DNA of 64,000 nt from Elusimicrobiaceae bacterium (GCA_017475405.1 JAFVFN010000029.1:1-64000); one strand, 5' to 3'; shown: positions 33,643-43,414, counted from the stretch's first letter. The notes: generated by a model not told the origin, from the sequence alone. A program made the numbers and translations.

Positions 33643-33672
33643 CAAAAAGCCCCCATCCTAATTTGGACGGGG
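33643..33672 (-). terminator. Terminator of expressible pilin 33690
   Basis: On the minus strand CCCCGTCC and GGATGGGG pair with one G-U around a 6-nt loop, followed by GCTTTTT. Confidence 0.75.
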
Positions 33673-33689
33673 ATATAGATAGTTATAGC

Positions 33690-34166
33690 TTAGCTAATAG
33701 TTGTAGGCACTGTGGTAACATTCTGTTCCCATTCATTTCCCATCACAGATTTACAGAAACTATTTGAATCACCTGTGCAATAGCGTTTAATTACCCCGTT
33801 GCTATTCATTTGGAACGTCAACTTATACTGACCAGCACCTGTATCTGCAAGTCGCGTAGCTTGAGTTTGTACACCTGTTCCTACATTTGAGACAGCGATT
33901 GTGAAGTTTTTTGTTGTAAACGAAGACGGTGTAGTTCCTGTCAAACCAGGCATTTCAATATCCAGTTTGCTTAAGTCGGTTGTATATCCACTGTTGGCTA
34001 ACTGGTAAATGCGCTCACCCGTCATAATGTCACCCATTAACGTCAAGGCTTCCGCTGTACGGGATTTTTCTACTGCTTTGGTATATTGGGGCAAGGCTAC
34101 TGCTGCCAAGATACCGATTATGAGCACTACTACGAGTAACTCAATTAACGTAAAACCTTTTCTCAT
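33690..34166 (-). CDS. Type IV pilin-like protein, expressible member of the cassette cluster
   Basis: 158 residues, [47 protein letters not shown]. It has a classical Gly cleavage site and Glu5. [21 protein letters not shown] is the family core, with two late Cys ([12 protein letters not shown]). It is the only one of four near-identical pilins here to have an ATG, a SD (TAGGAGA) and a promoter, so it looks like the expression locus among silent copies. Confidence 0.9.
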   Translation of the reverse strand: MRKGFTLIELLVVVLIIGILAAVALPQYTKAVEKSRTAEALTLMGDIMTGERIYQLANSGYTTDLSKLDIEMPGLTGTTPSSFTTKNFTIAVSNVGTGVQTQATRLADTGAGQYKLTFQMNSNGVIKRYCTGDSNSFCKSVMGNEWEQNVTTVPTTIS

Positions 34167-34220
34167 AAGTTAATCTCCTATGTCCTACAAGTTTAAATTA
34201 GAAAGTGGTTAGCTTTCTAT

Positions 34221-34253
34221 ATTATAGTTTACAATATTTTGAAAAATTTGCAA
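34221..34253 (-). promoter_or_regulatory. Promoter of expressible pilin
   Basis: Minus-strand TTGCAA (34248-34253) lies 16 nt from TAAACT (34226-34231); an overlapping TATAAT is at 34221-34226. Leader of about 50 nt before the SD. Confidence 0.55.
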
Positions 34254-34314
34254 GTATTTTTTTTAAATAGGTCTTGACGGTTTATCAGATTTTATTTTTT
34301 ACCATCATAGCATT

Positions 34315-35520
34315 TTAGATTTTTTCTTGCGTATTTGTCAGCCACTCCAGTACATTTAGAGGCTTGATTCCTTCAAAGCTATTCACCGGCACGTAATCCA
34401 AAGACAATAGATACTTAGGGTAATTATCTTTGATTTGTTTAAGTGGTGTCAGTTCTCGCTCAAGTGTTTCAGGAGCCAGTATATTTTGGGCCACTTGGTA
34501 ATATTCGGTTCCTTGAGCATTAAGAGCCACGAAGTCCACCTCTTGTGTTCCGGTTTTACCGATAAATACTTTATAGCCGCGGCGCAGTAATTCTAAATAC
34601 ACGATATTCTCAAGCATACGGCCCGTGTCTATATCATTGCGTTCCAACAATGCAGCACGTAAACCGGTATCTACCATATAATACTTGTTGCCGTTTTGCA
34701 AATATTGTTTGCCTTTAATATCATAGCGAGAAGCCGGATATAACACAAAACTTTCTACCAGGGCCGTTATATATTTTTCTACGGTTTGGTGTGAAATCTT
34801 ATAACCGGCCGAAGTCAGTGTATCGCGGATCTTTTTAATAGAAACTAAACTTCCTATATTATCAAATAGGAATTTGATAATCCGATATAATTCATCTGTG
34901 TTAGTAATCTTATAGCGAGTCACTACATCCTTTATGATAATAGAATCCAATATCCCTTTTAAATAAGCCGCGGTTGCTTCGGCTGTCGGCATTTGTAGGG
35001 TATACGGAAATGAACCGTTTTGTACATACGATTTGTACAGATTGGGCAAGTTTGTCTTATTGTTCTGGGCAGACACATATTCCTCAAAGGAAAGCGGCAA
35101 CATTTGTATTTCTACGTAACGGCCCGAGAGCAATGTAGCCAAGTCGCCGGATAACAAATGAGCATTAGAGCCTGTTATATAGATGTCTAAATTATCCCGG
35201 ATATATAAGCTGTCCACCACTCGTTGGAACTGAGATACATTTTGAACTTCATCTAAAAAGATATAGTTCTTTTTATTAGGGATTACATTATCTAAAATAT
35301 ATTGATGTAACGTGTTTGGATCACGCAGGTTTTCCCGAGACATATCCTCAAAATTAATGGTCAATATCTGTTTTTTTGAAACACCGATTTGTAATAAATA
35401 GTCCTGATATAAGCTAAATAAGGTGGATTTGCCACATCTTCGTACACCGGTAACTACTTTAATAAGCTGTTTATCCTTAAACAATTTCAACTTGTTCAAA
35501 TAATAAGTTCTTTGTATCAT
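34315..35520 (-). CDS. AAA_14/DUF4143 ATPase
   Basis: 401 residues. VVTGVRRCGKSTLFSLYQ near residue 23 is the Walker A region, NYIFLDEVQNVSQFQRVVDSLY the Walker B, and GSNAHLLSGDLATLLSGRYVEIQMLPLSFEEYV the sensor region. A C-terminal DUF4143 domain contains GTQEVDFVALN, a PD-(D/E)xK-like E-V-D-F motif. These proteins are scattered in many genomes and often associated with accessory DNA; function unknown. It lies inside the pilin-cassette cluster. SD GGGAG. Confidence 0.88.
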   Translation of the reverse strand: MIQRTYYLNKLKLFKDKQLIKVVTGVRRCGKSTLFSLYQDYLLQIGVSKKQILTINFEDMSRENLRDPNTLHQYILDNVIPNKKNYIFLDEVQNVSQFQRVVDSLYIRDNLDIYITGSNAHLLSGDLATLLSGRYVEIQMLPLSFEEYVSAQNNKTNLPNLYKSYVQNGSFPYTLQMPTAEATAAYLKGILDSIIIKDVVTRYKITNTDELYRIIKFLFDNIGSLVSIKKIRDTLTSAGYKISHQTVEKYITALVESFVLYPASRYDIKGKQYLQNGNKYYMVDTGLRAALLERNDIDTGRMLENIVYLELLRRGYKVFIGKTGTQEVDFVALNAQGTEYYQVAQNILAPETLERELTPLKQIKDNYPKYLLSLDYVPVNSFEGIKPLNVLEWLTNTQEKI

Positions 35521-35737
35521 AATAACTCCCGTATAATCTTATCATACTAAAAAACACTAAAAATATCAAAATATTTAATTATAGTTAAAGTTTTTATCAA
35601 TTTTAAAATAAATTTTAATTATAGTTAAAATTATTTTCATATTTAAAAAGTCTATCACAAAGGGCAGGCGTCCTCGGAAAATCTTTTTTAAACCCTATAA
35701 ATTCAGCCTTCGTAAGATAGATCTCCATCGACAACTA

Positions 35738-36217
35738 ACGAAAAAAGGTTTTACGTTAATTGAGTTACTCGTAGTAGTACTCATTATCGGTATCTTGGCA
35801 GCAGTAGCCTTGCCCCAATATACCAAAGCAGTAGAAAAATCCCGTACGTCAGAAGCAGTTACTTTGATGGGTGATATTTTAACGGGACAACGTATTTACC
35901 AACTAGCTAATGGTAAATATAGTGAGGATTTGTCTGTATTAGATATTGAAATGCCCGGCACATTAACAGATGCCAGCTCTTTTGATACAAACAATTATAC
36001 CATTGCAATTTCAGGAACGACTGATACTACCGTCACCGCTACCCGTAAAGCTGCCAATAGCGCTGCAGGTGCATATGTATTAACAATGACGCTGGAAAGT
36101 AACGGAGCAATTACGCGCTCTTGTACTCCAGTATCAGGAAAAGCCGATATTTGCAGCACTCTTTCAGCTGAATGGATTAAGAAGGACGCCGTATCATCTA
36201 CTCCTGAGAACGGCTAA
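35738..36217 (+). pseudogene. Pilin cassette B, no canonical start codon
   Basis: 159 codons after ACG 35738. The junction AACTAACGAAAAAAGG is identical to cassette A, as are most of the next 130 nt. No Shine-Dalgarno is seen here. The C-terminal half ([20 protein letters not shown] and on) is its own. Followed by a strong terminator. Confidence 0.75.
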
Positions 36218-36236
36218 AGTATTACAACTCGTAACA

Positions 36237-36268
36237 AAAGGTCCTCGTCTAACAAAACGAGGACCTTT
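36237..36268. terminator. Terminator between cassettes B and D
   Basis: AAAGGTCCTCGT and ACGAGGACCTTT, a perfect 12-bp stem with an 8-nt loop, between convergent pilin frames. Confidence 0.85.
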
Positions 36269-36301
36269 AATGTTCCGCCTTTGCGAAAACATAGTGAGTT
36301 T

Positions 36302-36793
36302 TTATTTATCCCAATCTTGTGTATTTGCAATTGAAGTACACAAGCCCCCATTTTTAGAGCCGTTACCATTGCAAACACGGGTAATAGTTCCATTTTGTGC
36401 TAGCGTAAATACTAAGTTATACGCATTATCACCTGTTACCGCAGCACCCGCTGAATCAATGCGAGTAGCCGTAGCTATAACGGAAGCTGCAGAGTCAGCA
36501 GCACCACTCATTACGATTGAAAAATTCTTGGTCGTAAAAGTGTCATTATCAGCTGTTGTTTTTTTGAGTGTTCCCGGCATCTCAATATCTAACAAAGATA
36601 AGTCAGTGGTATATTTACCATTACCTAATTGATAAATGCGTTCACCAGTCATAATGTCGCCCATCAACGTCAAGGCTTCAGCTGTGCGGGATTTTTCTAC
36701 TGCTTTGGTATATTGGGGCAATGCTACTGCTGCCAAGATACCGATAATGAGCACTACTACGAGTAACTCAATTAACGTAAAACCTTTTCTCAG
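36302..36793 (-). pseudogene. Pilin cassette D, CTG in place of ATG
   Basis: 163 codons after CTG 36793 (CTG AGA AAA GGT, compared with ATG AGA AAA GGT in the expressible gene). An in-frame TAG lies a few codons upstream and no SD is present. N-terminal 45 residues match the expressible pilin almost exactly; the C-terminal half is different. Likely silent, unless CTG is used. Confidence 0.75.
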
Positions 36794-36840
36794 TAGTATG
36801 TCTGACTATTATTCTAAAATGAGAATATAGGGAGGGATTT

Positions 36841-37158
36841 ATGGCTAGTGTAATTTCTAAAATCTACAGCGATATAGCAGCTTTGCTTCATGTGGCACGC
36901 GCCAAAGCGTATCATACAGTAAATTCAATTATAGTTGAAACATATTGGAAGATCGGTCAGCACATTGTAGAAGAGGAGCAGGCCGGCAAATCCCGCGCAG
37001 AATACGGAACAAAACTCATAGAAAACCTGTCCAAATACTTAACTGGTACTTTTGGTAAAGGATTTTCTGAAGCCAATTTGCAAAATATGCGAAACTTTTA
37101 TTTGGTTTATCCAGAATTTCCTAGACAGTGTCTAGGAAATTTGTCTTGGCCTGATTGA
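36841..37158 (+). pseudogene. Truncated DUF1016 (YhcG-type) N-terminal domain
   Basis: 105 residues: MASVISKIYSDIAALLHVAR, then YWKIGQHIVEEEQAGKSRAEYGTKLIENLSKYLTGTFGKGFSEANLQNMRNFYLVYP, the conserved DUF1016 N-terminal domain. Full proteins have about 340 residues with a C-terminal PD-(D/E)xK nuclease. Here the frame stops at LSWPD, just at the LSW that begins the next conserved block, and no continuation is found. SD GGGAGGG is intact, so the fragment may still be translated. Confidence 0.75.
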
Positions 37159-37222
37159 TTGGGATTTTATCCATCTCTCATCAATGAACGGCTGCTTCTG
37201 TCCCTTTAAAGCGGTTCAAACA

Positions 37223-37251
37223 TTGACAAGGCTGTCTGTACTTGTTACAAT
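37223..37251 (+). promoter_or_regulatory. Promoter of rimP-nusA-infB operon
   Basis: Perfect TTGACA (37223-37228), 17-nt spacer, TACAAT (37246-37251). Confidence 0.85.
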
Positions 37252-37267
37252 ATATATGTTCTTAGTT

Positions 37268-37297
37268 AAGAGCGGCTTGGAGTTCCAAGCCGCTCTT
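37268..37297 (+). promoter_or_regulatory. Leader hairpin of rimP-nusA-infB mRNA
   Basis: A perfect 14-bp stem with a 2-nt loop begins about 10 nt after the predicted TSS and is followed by CTCTTTAG. It could attenuate transcription (NusA autoregulation) or protect the 5' end. Confidence 0.65.
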
Positions 37298-37315
37298 TAG
37301 ATAATAGGAGTTGCT

Positions 37316-37774
37316 ATGAAAGATCCTAAACTGATAGAAGAGACCATTGCCAAGGCGTTGGCTGCAAGGCAGGTAGAACTGGTAGATTTGGTTATCCAAC
37401 ACCAGGGCCGTAAAGCCGTACTGCAATTTTTTGTAGATAAAGTCGGCGGTATTACGCTAGACGACTGCGGGGAGTTGACCGATCAGATTGACTCGCTGCT
37501 TGAGATGGAAAACCTCATAGACGGTGCGTATGTGTTGGAAGTGTCTTCTCCCGGGGTACAGCGTGTACTTAAAAAACCGGAACACTTCAAACGCTTTACG
37601 GGTGAGCGCGTCAAAATTGTGCTCAAAGTTCCCTTGGAGGGGCGCGGCAGTTTTACCGGAGTCATCGCTTCGGCAGATGACAACGCTTTTGTACTGGACG
37701 ACGGAACCAATACCTTTCGCTTCGAATACAATAATATCAAGAAAGCCAATTTGGACCCGGTACTTGAATTTTAA
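37316..37774 (+). CDS. rimP: Ribosome maturation factor RimP
   Basis: 152 residues: GGITLDDCGELTDQIDSLLEMENLIDGAYVLEVSSPGVQRVLKKPEHFKRF is the conserved RimP core, followed by an SH3-like C-terminal domain. It assists 30S assembly. SD AGGAG. First gene of the operon. Confidence 0.93.
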   Translation: MKDPKLIEETIAKALAARQVELVDLVIQHQGRKAVLQFFVDKVGGITLDDCGELTDQIDSLLEMENLIDGAYVLEVSSPGVQRVLKKPEHFKRFTGERVKIVLKVPLEGRGSFTGVIASADDNAFVLDDGTNTFRFEYNNIKKANLDPVLEF

Positions 37775-37800
37775 CACGACACAAAGGAGATAATATACCC

Positions 37801-39279
37801 ATGGAAACGAATGCAAAAGATTTCTTAGCCGCTTTGGAAGGCTTGGAAAGAGAAAAAAATATTAAACGAGACGATATCTTAAAAACGATTGAAGACGCAT
37901 TGGTATCTGCCCTTCGTAAAAATTTAGGTAAAACGGCGCAAATTTCCGCCAAAATCAGCGTGGAATCCGGTACGATTGATGCCAGCCAGCAATTAAACGT
38001 CGTGGAAGTAGTAACCAACCCCGAAATGGAAATTGACCTAGCGGCTGCCCAAAAAGAAGACAAAAATCTCAAGGTGGGCGATGTTCTTTCCCGGCCGCTG
38101 CAGGTAACGGATTTTTCCCGTATCGCCGCGCAGATTGCCAAACAGGTGCTGATCCAAAAAGTACGCGGTATTGAACGCGAAAACTTCTATAACGAATATA
38201 AACCGCGTGAAGGGGAAGTGGTTATGGGATCGGTGCGTCGTATGTCGGACCGTGACATCATTGTGGATTTAGGGAAAATCGAAGCGATTTTACCGTACTG
38301 CGAACAGATCAAAAAGGAACGCTACGGGATCGGTTCTCGTATTAAAGCCATTATCGCCAAAGTGATGAGCCAGTCCGACCTGGCGGCGGTTACGGCCGAT
38401 GACGGACAGCTCAGCCGCTATAAATCGGCAGCTTTTAAAATGGATAAAGGACAACGCGGGCCGTATGTGTTTTTATCACGTGCCAATAATAAATTTTTAG
38501 AAGAATTATTTAAAGTGGAAGTTCCTGAAATCAACGAAGGGATTGTGGAAATCAAAAACATCCAACGTGATGCCGGGTTCCGTTCCAAAGTATTGGTCAA
38601 CAGCATTGACAGCAAAATTGATCCGATCGGTACATGTGTGGGGATGCGCGGGATTCGTATTCGGGCCATTCAAAACGAATTATCCGGTGAACGCATTGAC
38701 CTGATTACGTATTCGGCGGACGTAGACACGCTTTTGATGAACGCGGTGGCTCCGGCCAAAGCAAACTCCGTACAGATTTTAAATCCGGAAACCAAAAAAG
38801 CACTGGTCATTGTACCCGATGATCAGTTGGCCATTGCCATCGGTAAAGACTGGCAAAATATTAAACTCGCTTCCCGGTTGACAGGTTGGAGCTTGGATGT
38901 GAAGAGTGAAAGCCAAAAAGCTGCTGAGGGCAAAGAGGTAACCGATTCCATTCAGAACGTGTTGTCTAGCATTGAGGGCATTGGTCCCAAAACGGCTGAA
39001 CTTTTGCAAAAAGCCGGTTTTACGACCGTTGAAAAATTAGCCAACGTAGAAATTGAACACCTCTGCACCGTACAGGGCATTGGTGATAAGACCGCTCAAA
39101 AAATTATTGAAGGGGCCAAGAAATATTTAGCCGAAGCCGCCGAACAGGCAGCTGCCAGACAGACTGCTGCCGAGGCACAGGGTGAGCAAGCACCGGCCGA
39201 GAACGAAACCGCTGCACTGCAAGAGGAGCAAACACTCGCTGAGGAGGTAGCCCATGACGACAACCAAGAAAACAACTAA
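37801..39279 (+). CDS. nusA: Transcription termination/antitermination factor NusA
   Basis: 492 residues. N-terminal RNAP-binding domain 1-125, S1 domain from about 135 (GEVVMGSVRRMSDRDIIVDLGK), KH1 and KH2 (GTCVGMRGIRIRAIQNELSGERIDLI; IAIGKDWQNIKLASRLTGW), then a helix-hairpin-helix tail (SIEGIGPKTAELLQKAGF, TVQGIGDKTAQKI) and an acidic Ala/Glu-rich end. SD AAAGGAGA. Its end overlaps the infB start by 26 nt. Confidence 0.96.
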   Translation: METNAKDFLAALEGLEREKNIKRDDILKTIEDALVSALRKNLGKTAQISAKISVESGTIDASQQLNVVEVVTNPEMEIDLAAAQKEDKNLKVGDVLSRPLQVTDFSRIAAQIAKQVLIQKVRGIERENFYNEYKPREGEVVMGSVRRMSDRDIIVDLGKIEAILPYCEQIKKERYGIGSRIKAIIAKVMSQSDLAAVTADDGQLSRYKSAAFKMDKGQRGPYVFLSRANNKFLEELFKVEVPEINEGIVEIKNIQRDAGFRSKVLVNSIDSKIDPIGTCVGMRGIRIRAIQNELSGERIDLITYSADVDTLLMNAVAPAKANSVQILNPETKKALVIVPDDQLAIAIGKDWQNIKLASRLTGWSLDVKSESQKAAEGKEVTDSIQNVLSSIEGIGPKTAELLQKAGFTTVEKLANVEIEHLCTVQGIGDKTAQKIIEGAKKYLAEAAEQAAARQTAAEAQGEQAPAENETAALQEEQTLAEEVAHDDNQENN

Positions 39280-41587
39280 AGAAGAGGGCGAAACCCCCAA
39301 GAAAAAAACCGCGGTCAAGAAGCCCGTTTCCAAAAAAACAACCACGGCGAAAAAGACTACCGTTAAGAAGGACGCTGCGGCTAAACCGGCTGCCAAAAAA
39401 ACGACGGCGAAAAAAGCAGCTGACAAGCCGGCGGTCAAAAAAACGGCTGCTAAAAAAGCAACGACTAAAAAGACGGTTAAGAAAACAGATTTAACAACGG
39501 ACGTTGCCCAACCGGAAGCAACTCAGGCTCCTGTGCAGACAGCACCGGTTCAACCGACCGTTGCACCTGCCGCGCAGCCTAAAGCGCAACCGGTACAACC
39601 GGCTGTGCAAACACCGGCTCCCAAACCGAATGTTGCATCGGTACCGCCGCAACAACCCAAGCCGCAGGTAACTCCTGTTGCTTCGCCTAAACCGGCTCCG
39701 GCTGCCGCGCCGAGCGTGCAGCCTGCACAACCGGTCGCAAAACCCGTGCAGGCGGCCCCGCAACCTAAACCGCAGCCTGCCCAGCCGGCCGCTGCCAAGC
39801 CGCAGGAACCGGCGAAGTCTTCTGCTAAAACGATACGCATTGTCGGTACTCCGACCGTTAAAGAATTAGCGGAGAAGATGAATTTTAAAATCAATGACTT
39901 TATCAAAAAACTCATGATGATGGGGATCTTTGCCACCATTAACCAGCGGTTGGAAAAGGATATGATAGAGTTGGTAGTTTCGGAATGCGGTTTTGAAGCC
40001 GAAATGGTACAGGAAGATCTCAAAGAGGCTGCTGCTGTGATGCAGCTGGAAGATGATCCTGCCTCGTTAAAACCGCGCAGTCCCGTGATTACCATTATGG
40101 GACATGTAGACCACGGTAAGACCAGTTTGTTGGATGCCATTCGCAAATCCAACGTAGTAGCCGGTGAAGCGGGTGCCATTACCCAACACATCGGTGCTTA
40201 CCGCGTTAAAACACCGCGCGGCACATTAACATTTTTGGACACGCCCGGTCACGAAGCGTTTACGGCCATGCGTGCGCGCGGAGCCCAGGCAACGGATATC
40301 GTGGTACTTGTGGTGTCTGCTACGGACGGTATCATGCCGCAGACTATTGAGGCCATGGAACACGCCAAAGCCGCCGGAGCACCGATTATTGTGGCAGTCA
40401 ATAAGATTGATTTGCCCGGTGCCAACCCGGACCGAGTGCGTCAGGATTTGTCGGCGCGCGGGCTGGTGCCCGAAGAGTGGCAGGGAACCACTATTTTCGT
40501 AGATATTTCTGCCAAGAAACACCTCAACATTGACAAACTGTTGGAAATGATTGCCCTGCAGGCCGAAATGATGGAACTCAAGGCCAATCCGGACCGCTTG
40601 GGGGTGGGTGTCATTTTGGAAAGTAAACGCGATAATAAACGCGGGGTTGTGGCTACGGTACTGGTGCAAAAAGGTACTATGAAAGTCGGCGATCCGTTCT
40701 TGGTGGGAACCAACTACGGTCGTATCCGCGCACTGATTGATGAAAACTCGCAGCGTTATCAAAAAATCGGCCCCAGCGTACCGGCTGAGATTTTAGGGAT
40801 TAACGGTGAACCGCCGCAGGTAGGCGATACGCTCTACATTATGGAGAGCGAAAAAGAAGCCCGCTATGCAGCCGAAAAACGCAAACTGGCCCAAAAAGAA
40901 GATTCTCAGGCACACCGCAAACAGATGTCACTGATGGCTCTGGGAAAGGCTGACGAGGAAGGCAATAAAGTTAAAAAACTAAGCCTGATTTTAAAAGCCG
41001 ACGTACAAGGTTCCATTGAGGCCATTAAAGATGCGCTGTTGCGTATTCCGTCCGACGAAGTGGAACTGGATATTGTACTGTCTGCACCGGGCAATATTAA
41101 TGAAAGCGATATTTTGCTTGCCAAGGCCAGTAACGCTGTCGTAATCGGATTCCACGTGTCTACGGAACATAAAGCGCAGGCCGAGGCTGAACGCGAAGGT
41201 ATTGAAATTCGCAACTACACGATTATCTTTGAACTGTTGGAAGATATCAAAGCGGCTATGGAGGGATTATTAGAGCCCGACGTAGTAGAAACCGTCGTTG
41301 GTACGGCCACCATTAAGAAAGTCATGAAGTTAAGCTCCGGCTTGATTTCGGGATCACTCGTGGAGAGCGGTACGATTGTGCGCAATTACGAAGTGCGCAT
41401 TAAACGCAACGGGGAAGAAGTCGGCCGCGGTAAGATCGGCGGCTTAAAACGCTTCAAAGATGACGTCAAAGAGGTCGAGAAAGGTTATGAATGCGGTATC
41501 TTGATTGAAGGGTTCAAAGGTGTGCAGGAAGGCGACCTGATTGAATGTTTCAAGAAAGAAACCGTTACCAGAAGAATTAAGATGTAA
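39254..41587 (+). CDS. infB: Translation initiation factor IF-2
   Basis: 777 residues. The first ~90 are Lys/Thr/Ala-rich (KKTTAKK-type, like the H1 protein at 28282), followed by a Pro/Gln/Ala-rich linker to about 185. Then an IF2-N domain and the G domain with [14 protein letters not shown] and NKID, and domains II-IV. It places fMet-tRNA on the 30S subunit. ATG start inside the nusA end gives translational coupling. Confidence 0.97.
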   Translation: MTTTKKTTKEEGETPKKKTAVKKPVSKKTTTAKKTTVKKDAAAKPAAKKTTAKKAADKPAVKKTAAKKATTKKTVKKTDLTTDVAQPEATQAPVQTAPVQPTVAPAAQPKAQPVQPAVQTPAPKPNVASVPPQQPKPQVTPVASPKPAPAAAPSVQPAQPVAKPVQAAPQPKPQPAQPAAAKPQEPAKSSAKTIRIVGTPTVKELAEKMNFKINDFIKKLMMMGIFATINQRLEKDMIELVVSECGFEAEMVQEDLKEAAAVMQLEDDPASLKPRSPVITIMGHVDHGKTSLLDAIRKSNVVAGEAGAITQHIGAYRVKTPRGTLTFLDTPGHEAFTAMRARGAQATDIVVLVVSATDGIMPQTIEAMEHAKAAGAPIIVAVNKIDLPGANPDRVRQDLSARGLVPEEWQGTTIFVDISAKKHLNIDKLLEMIALQAEMMELKANPDRLGVGVILESKRDNKRGVVATVLVQKGTMKVGDPFLVGTNYGRIRALIDENSQRYQKIGPSVPAEILGINGEPPQVGDTLYIMESEKEARYAAEKRKLAQKEDSQAHRKQMSLMALGKADEEGNKVKKLSLILKADVQGSIEAIKDALLRIPSDEVELDIVLSAPGNINESDILLAKASNAVVIGFHVSTEHKAQAEAEREGIEIRNYTIIFELLEDIKAAMEGLLEPDVVETVVGTATIKKVMKLSSGLISGSLVESGTIVRNYEVRIKRNGEEVGRGKIGGLKRFKDDVKEVEKGYECGILIEGFKGVQEGDLIECFKKETVTRRIKM

Positions 41588-41613
41588 GAAGTAAATAAGT
41601 TGTGACAGAATAT

Positions 41614-41639
41614 ACCGCCCCTTATTTTGGAGGGGCGGT
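41614..41639 (+). terminator. Terminator after infB
   Basis: ACCGCCCC and GGGGCGGT form an 8-bp stem with a 10-nt loop 25 nt after the stop; weak T-run. Confidence 0.7.
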
Positions 41640-41657
41640 GCTGTTAATCGGGAAGCT

Positions 41658-42010
41658 TTATTGATAGACATATACTACATTTGAAGTTGGCGTGTTTTGT
41701 CCGGTCTCGGCTTTACATATACTGTGAGGTAAAGAGGTTCTATCTGTGGGATACGCATAACATTTTACCTTTTCAGCCGCGTTGCTGTGCTGCAATTCGA
41801 TTAAATAACCTAATATGTTGTTACCGTTATCATCCTCCAATACGCAATAAACAGCTGATCGTGTAGGTGGTCGCACTTCTAATGTACAATGTCCCCAAGA
41901 ATAATAATGTGATCCGTAATTGTCACTGAGTGATGAGGAATTTGGAGTAGTACATCAATATCTAATTTACTGATATCTGGTGTATATTCTGAATTGTTTA
42001 AATAATTTGC
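41658..42010 (-). pseudogene. Decayed pilin remnant
   Basis: The minus strand encodes, in one frame, NYLNNSEYTPDISKLDIDVL (the LANGxYTxDLxxLDID region) and, after a frameshift, SWGHCTLEVRPPTRSAVYCV ending CKAETGQNTPT, which matches the WGSC and CQTETG segments of the pilin at 9893. The FTLIELL signal, leader and start are missing. It sits just after infB. Confidence 0.75.
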
Positions 42011-42066
42011 TCCAAAATCAAATTTGTTTTTTGCTAAAGGAAATGAAATTAAAATATTAGAATAAT

Positions 42067-42819
42067 TTATATTGCCCAGGGATTCGTTATCACATCAAAT
42101 TCCTCATTTAATTTATGTTTGACTCTAGCATCATCTTTAAATGAGAAATCAATCTTCCAATTATGCTTAATTGTATTGGGAAATTGAGACTTCTTAATTC
42201 TTTCAAAATTTACTAAGAAGGCAGGATTTCGGGATGCCTTAATTAATTCAGCACATCTATATTCCTGGGCTAGAATAGAATTTCCCTGTATTGGCGGCGG
42301 AGGTGGCACAATAACTATCTTTTTCTGAGGTCTTAATTCCAATGCTCTTTTGACAACAGACACAAAGTCGCCATCTCCTGAAAATAAAAAGCATTTATCA
42401 TATTCATCCAGTAAAGTTGCTTCTATTAACTTTACCGCAATATTTACATCCGTTTCTTTTTCCTCGTGCCGATGCAAAGTTCCACAGGATACATTATGAC
42501 AGTTTTGACACTTTTCTATTGGGCGGCATTTCGGAATCTGTTTCTTTTTAAATTTCCCTAAAACAATATTGATATTGACCGTTTTTAAGGCTTCTATAAA
42601 AATTAAATGCTTTCTTATGGTGGATTCCTTAGAATTGGTAGAAATGGCCGAATAGTAAGTAATTTTCGCATTAGCTGCATCATCTTCTTCGGTTAAAATA
42701 CTATTTAGAAGAGCACGGTAATCTACCCATTTAACAGGTTCATTATATAAGTGAAAATATCTATCTATTTTATGATAGTAGTTAAAACCATCAATTAAAG
42801 CCAAAATTCTGTTCTTCAT
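42067..42819 (-). CDS. NYN-domain (LabA/DUF88-like) putative RNase
   Basis: 250 residues of PIN-like fold. Acidic motifs are LALIDGFNYYH (Asp10), KETDVNIAVKLIEATL and CFLFSGDGDFVSVVKRAL. A Cys/His insert (CRPIEKCQNCHNVSCGTLHRH) likely binds zinc. NYN proteins cut RNA. Strong promoter with a ~60-nt leader that contains a hairpin. Confidence 0.85.
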   Translation of the reverse strand: MKNRILALIDGFNYYHKIDRYFHLYNEPVKWVDYRALLNSILTEEDDAANAKITYYSAISTNSKESTIRKHLIFIEALKTVNINIVLGKFKKKQIPKCRPIEKCQNCHNVSCGTLHRHEEKETDVNIAVKLIEATLLDEYDKCFLFSGDGDFVSVVKRALELRPQKKIVIVPPPPPIQGNSILAQEYRCAELIKASRNPAFLVNFERIKKSQFPNTIKHNWKIDFSFKDDARVKHKLNEEFDVITNPWAI

Positions 42820-42833
42820 ATGCTTGTAAAAGA

Positions 42834-42858
42834 GGAAACCTCGCTTGCGCGAGGTTCC
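42834..42858 (-). promoter_or_regulatory. Leader hairpin before the NYN gene
   Basis: GGAACCTCGC and GCGAGGTTTCC pair (one bulge) around GCAA on the minus strand, followed by TCTTTT. It lies between the promoter and ATG 42819, so it may act as an attenuator. Confidence 0.5.
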
Positions 42859-42886
42859 CGACCCATAAAGGGTGATTATTACTTAT

Positions 42887-42915
42887 AGTATAATACAAAT
42901 CGTTCTCTTTGTCAA
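42887..42915 (-). promoter_or_regulatory. Consensus promoter of the NYN gene
   Basis: Minus-strand TTGACA (42910-42915), 17-nt spacer, TATACT (42887-42892). The best sigma-70 match in the window. Confidence 0.85.
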
Positions 42916-43048
42916 TGGGAAAATTTTTAACTATTGTATGGGTTGGAAACTCGCCTTCTATGGTTATATTATACAAGAAACAGACGAATATTGCTAGACG
43001 TAACTTATTCCTATATATTTTGGCAATAAATTGAGCGAGTCTTGGCGG

Positions 43049-43414
43049 CTACAAGCGACTATATTTAGCACATCTTAAAGAAGAGTAGCGAACCTTAGCC
43101 GCTCTGCGCAGCTCTCTAAATTGAGCTACCAACCGCACAACAGGTATATCTTCCCGCGGCGCATCTTTCCATTCTATACCATTGATATATACTTCTTCGG
43201 TAGCTATATCTACATCTTCATTCCAAACAATTCCGTGACCTCCGGCCTCGATGTGAGCGTCTTCAAACAAAGCCCTATGGTATAACGTTTTAAAAACAGG
43301 CCACTTGTCACAAAGAGATTCTAAATCGTATTTCTTGAATGTACCATCTGCAAATAGAACCCCTATAACAAGACCCTCTAGTGGATATACTTTGCGTGCT
43401 TTCATGTTTTGCAT
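43049..43414 (-). CDS. DUF2442-domain protein
   Basis: 121 residues from ATG 43414 (MQNMKARKVYPLEGLVIGVLFADGTFKKYDLESL). The DUF2442 core runs through ALFEDAHIEAGGHGIVWNEDVDIATEEVYINGIEW, followed by a basic tail of about 35 residues. DUF2442 proteins are small, often toxin-antitoxin-like or NaeI-like DNA-binding partners; function unknown. A longer frame to 43531 runs through a set of hairpins and is not preferred. Confidence 0.75.
   Translation of the reverse strand: MQNMKARKVYPLEGLVIGVLFADGTFKKYDLESLCDKWPVFKTLYHRALFEDAHIEAGGHGIVWNEDVDIATEEVYINGIEWKDAPREDIPVVRLVAQFRELRRAAKVRYSSLRCAKYSRL

Noticed and set aside
33050-36793. Start-less pilins as simple sequencing errors
   Set aside because: Two copies share the same ACG junction and the third has a different CTG, with no frame damage in any, which independent errors would not produce. 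Real translation from ACG/CTG remains possible.
42791-42976. 61-residue frame upstream of the NYN gene
   Set aside because: It covers the consensus promoter and leader hairpin of the NYN gene and overlaps its start; no SD or family match.
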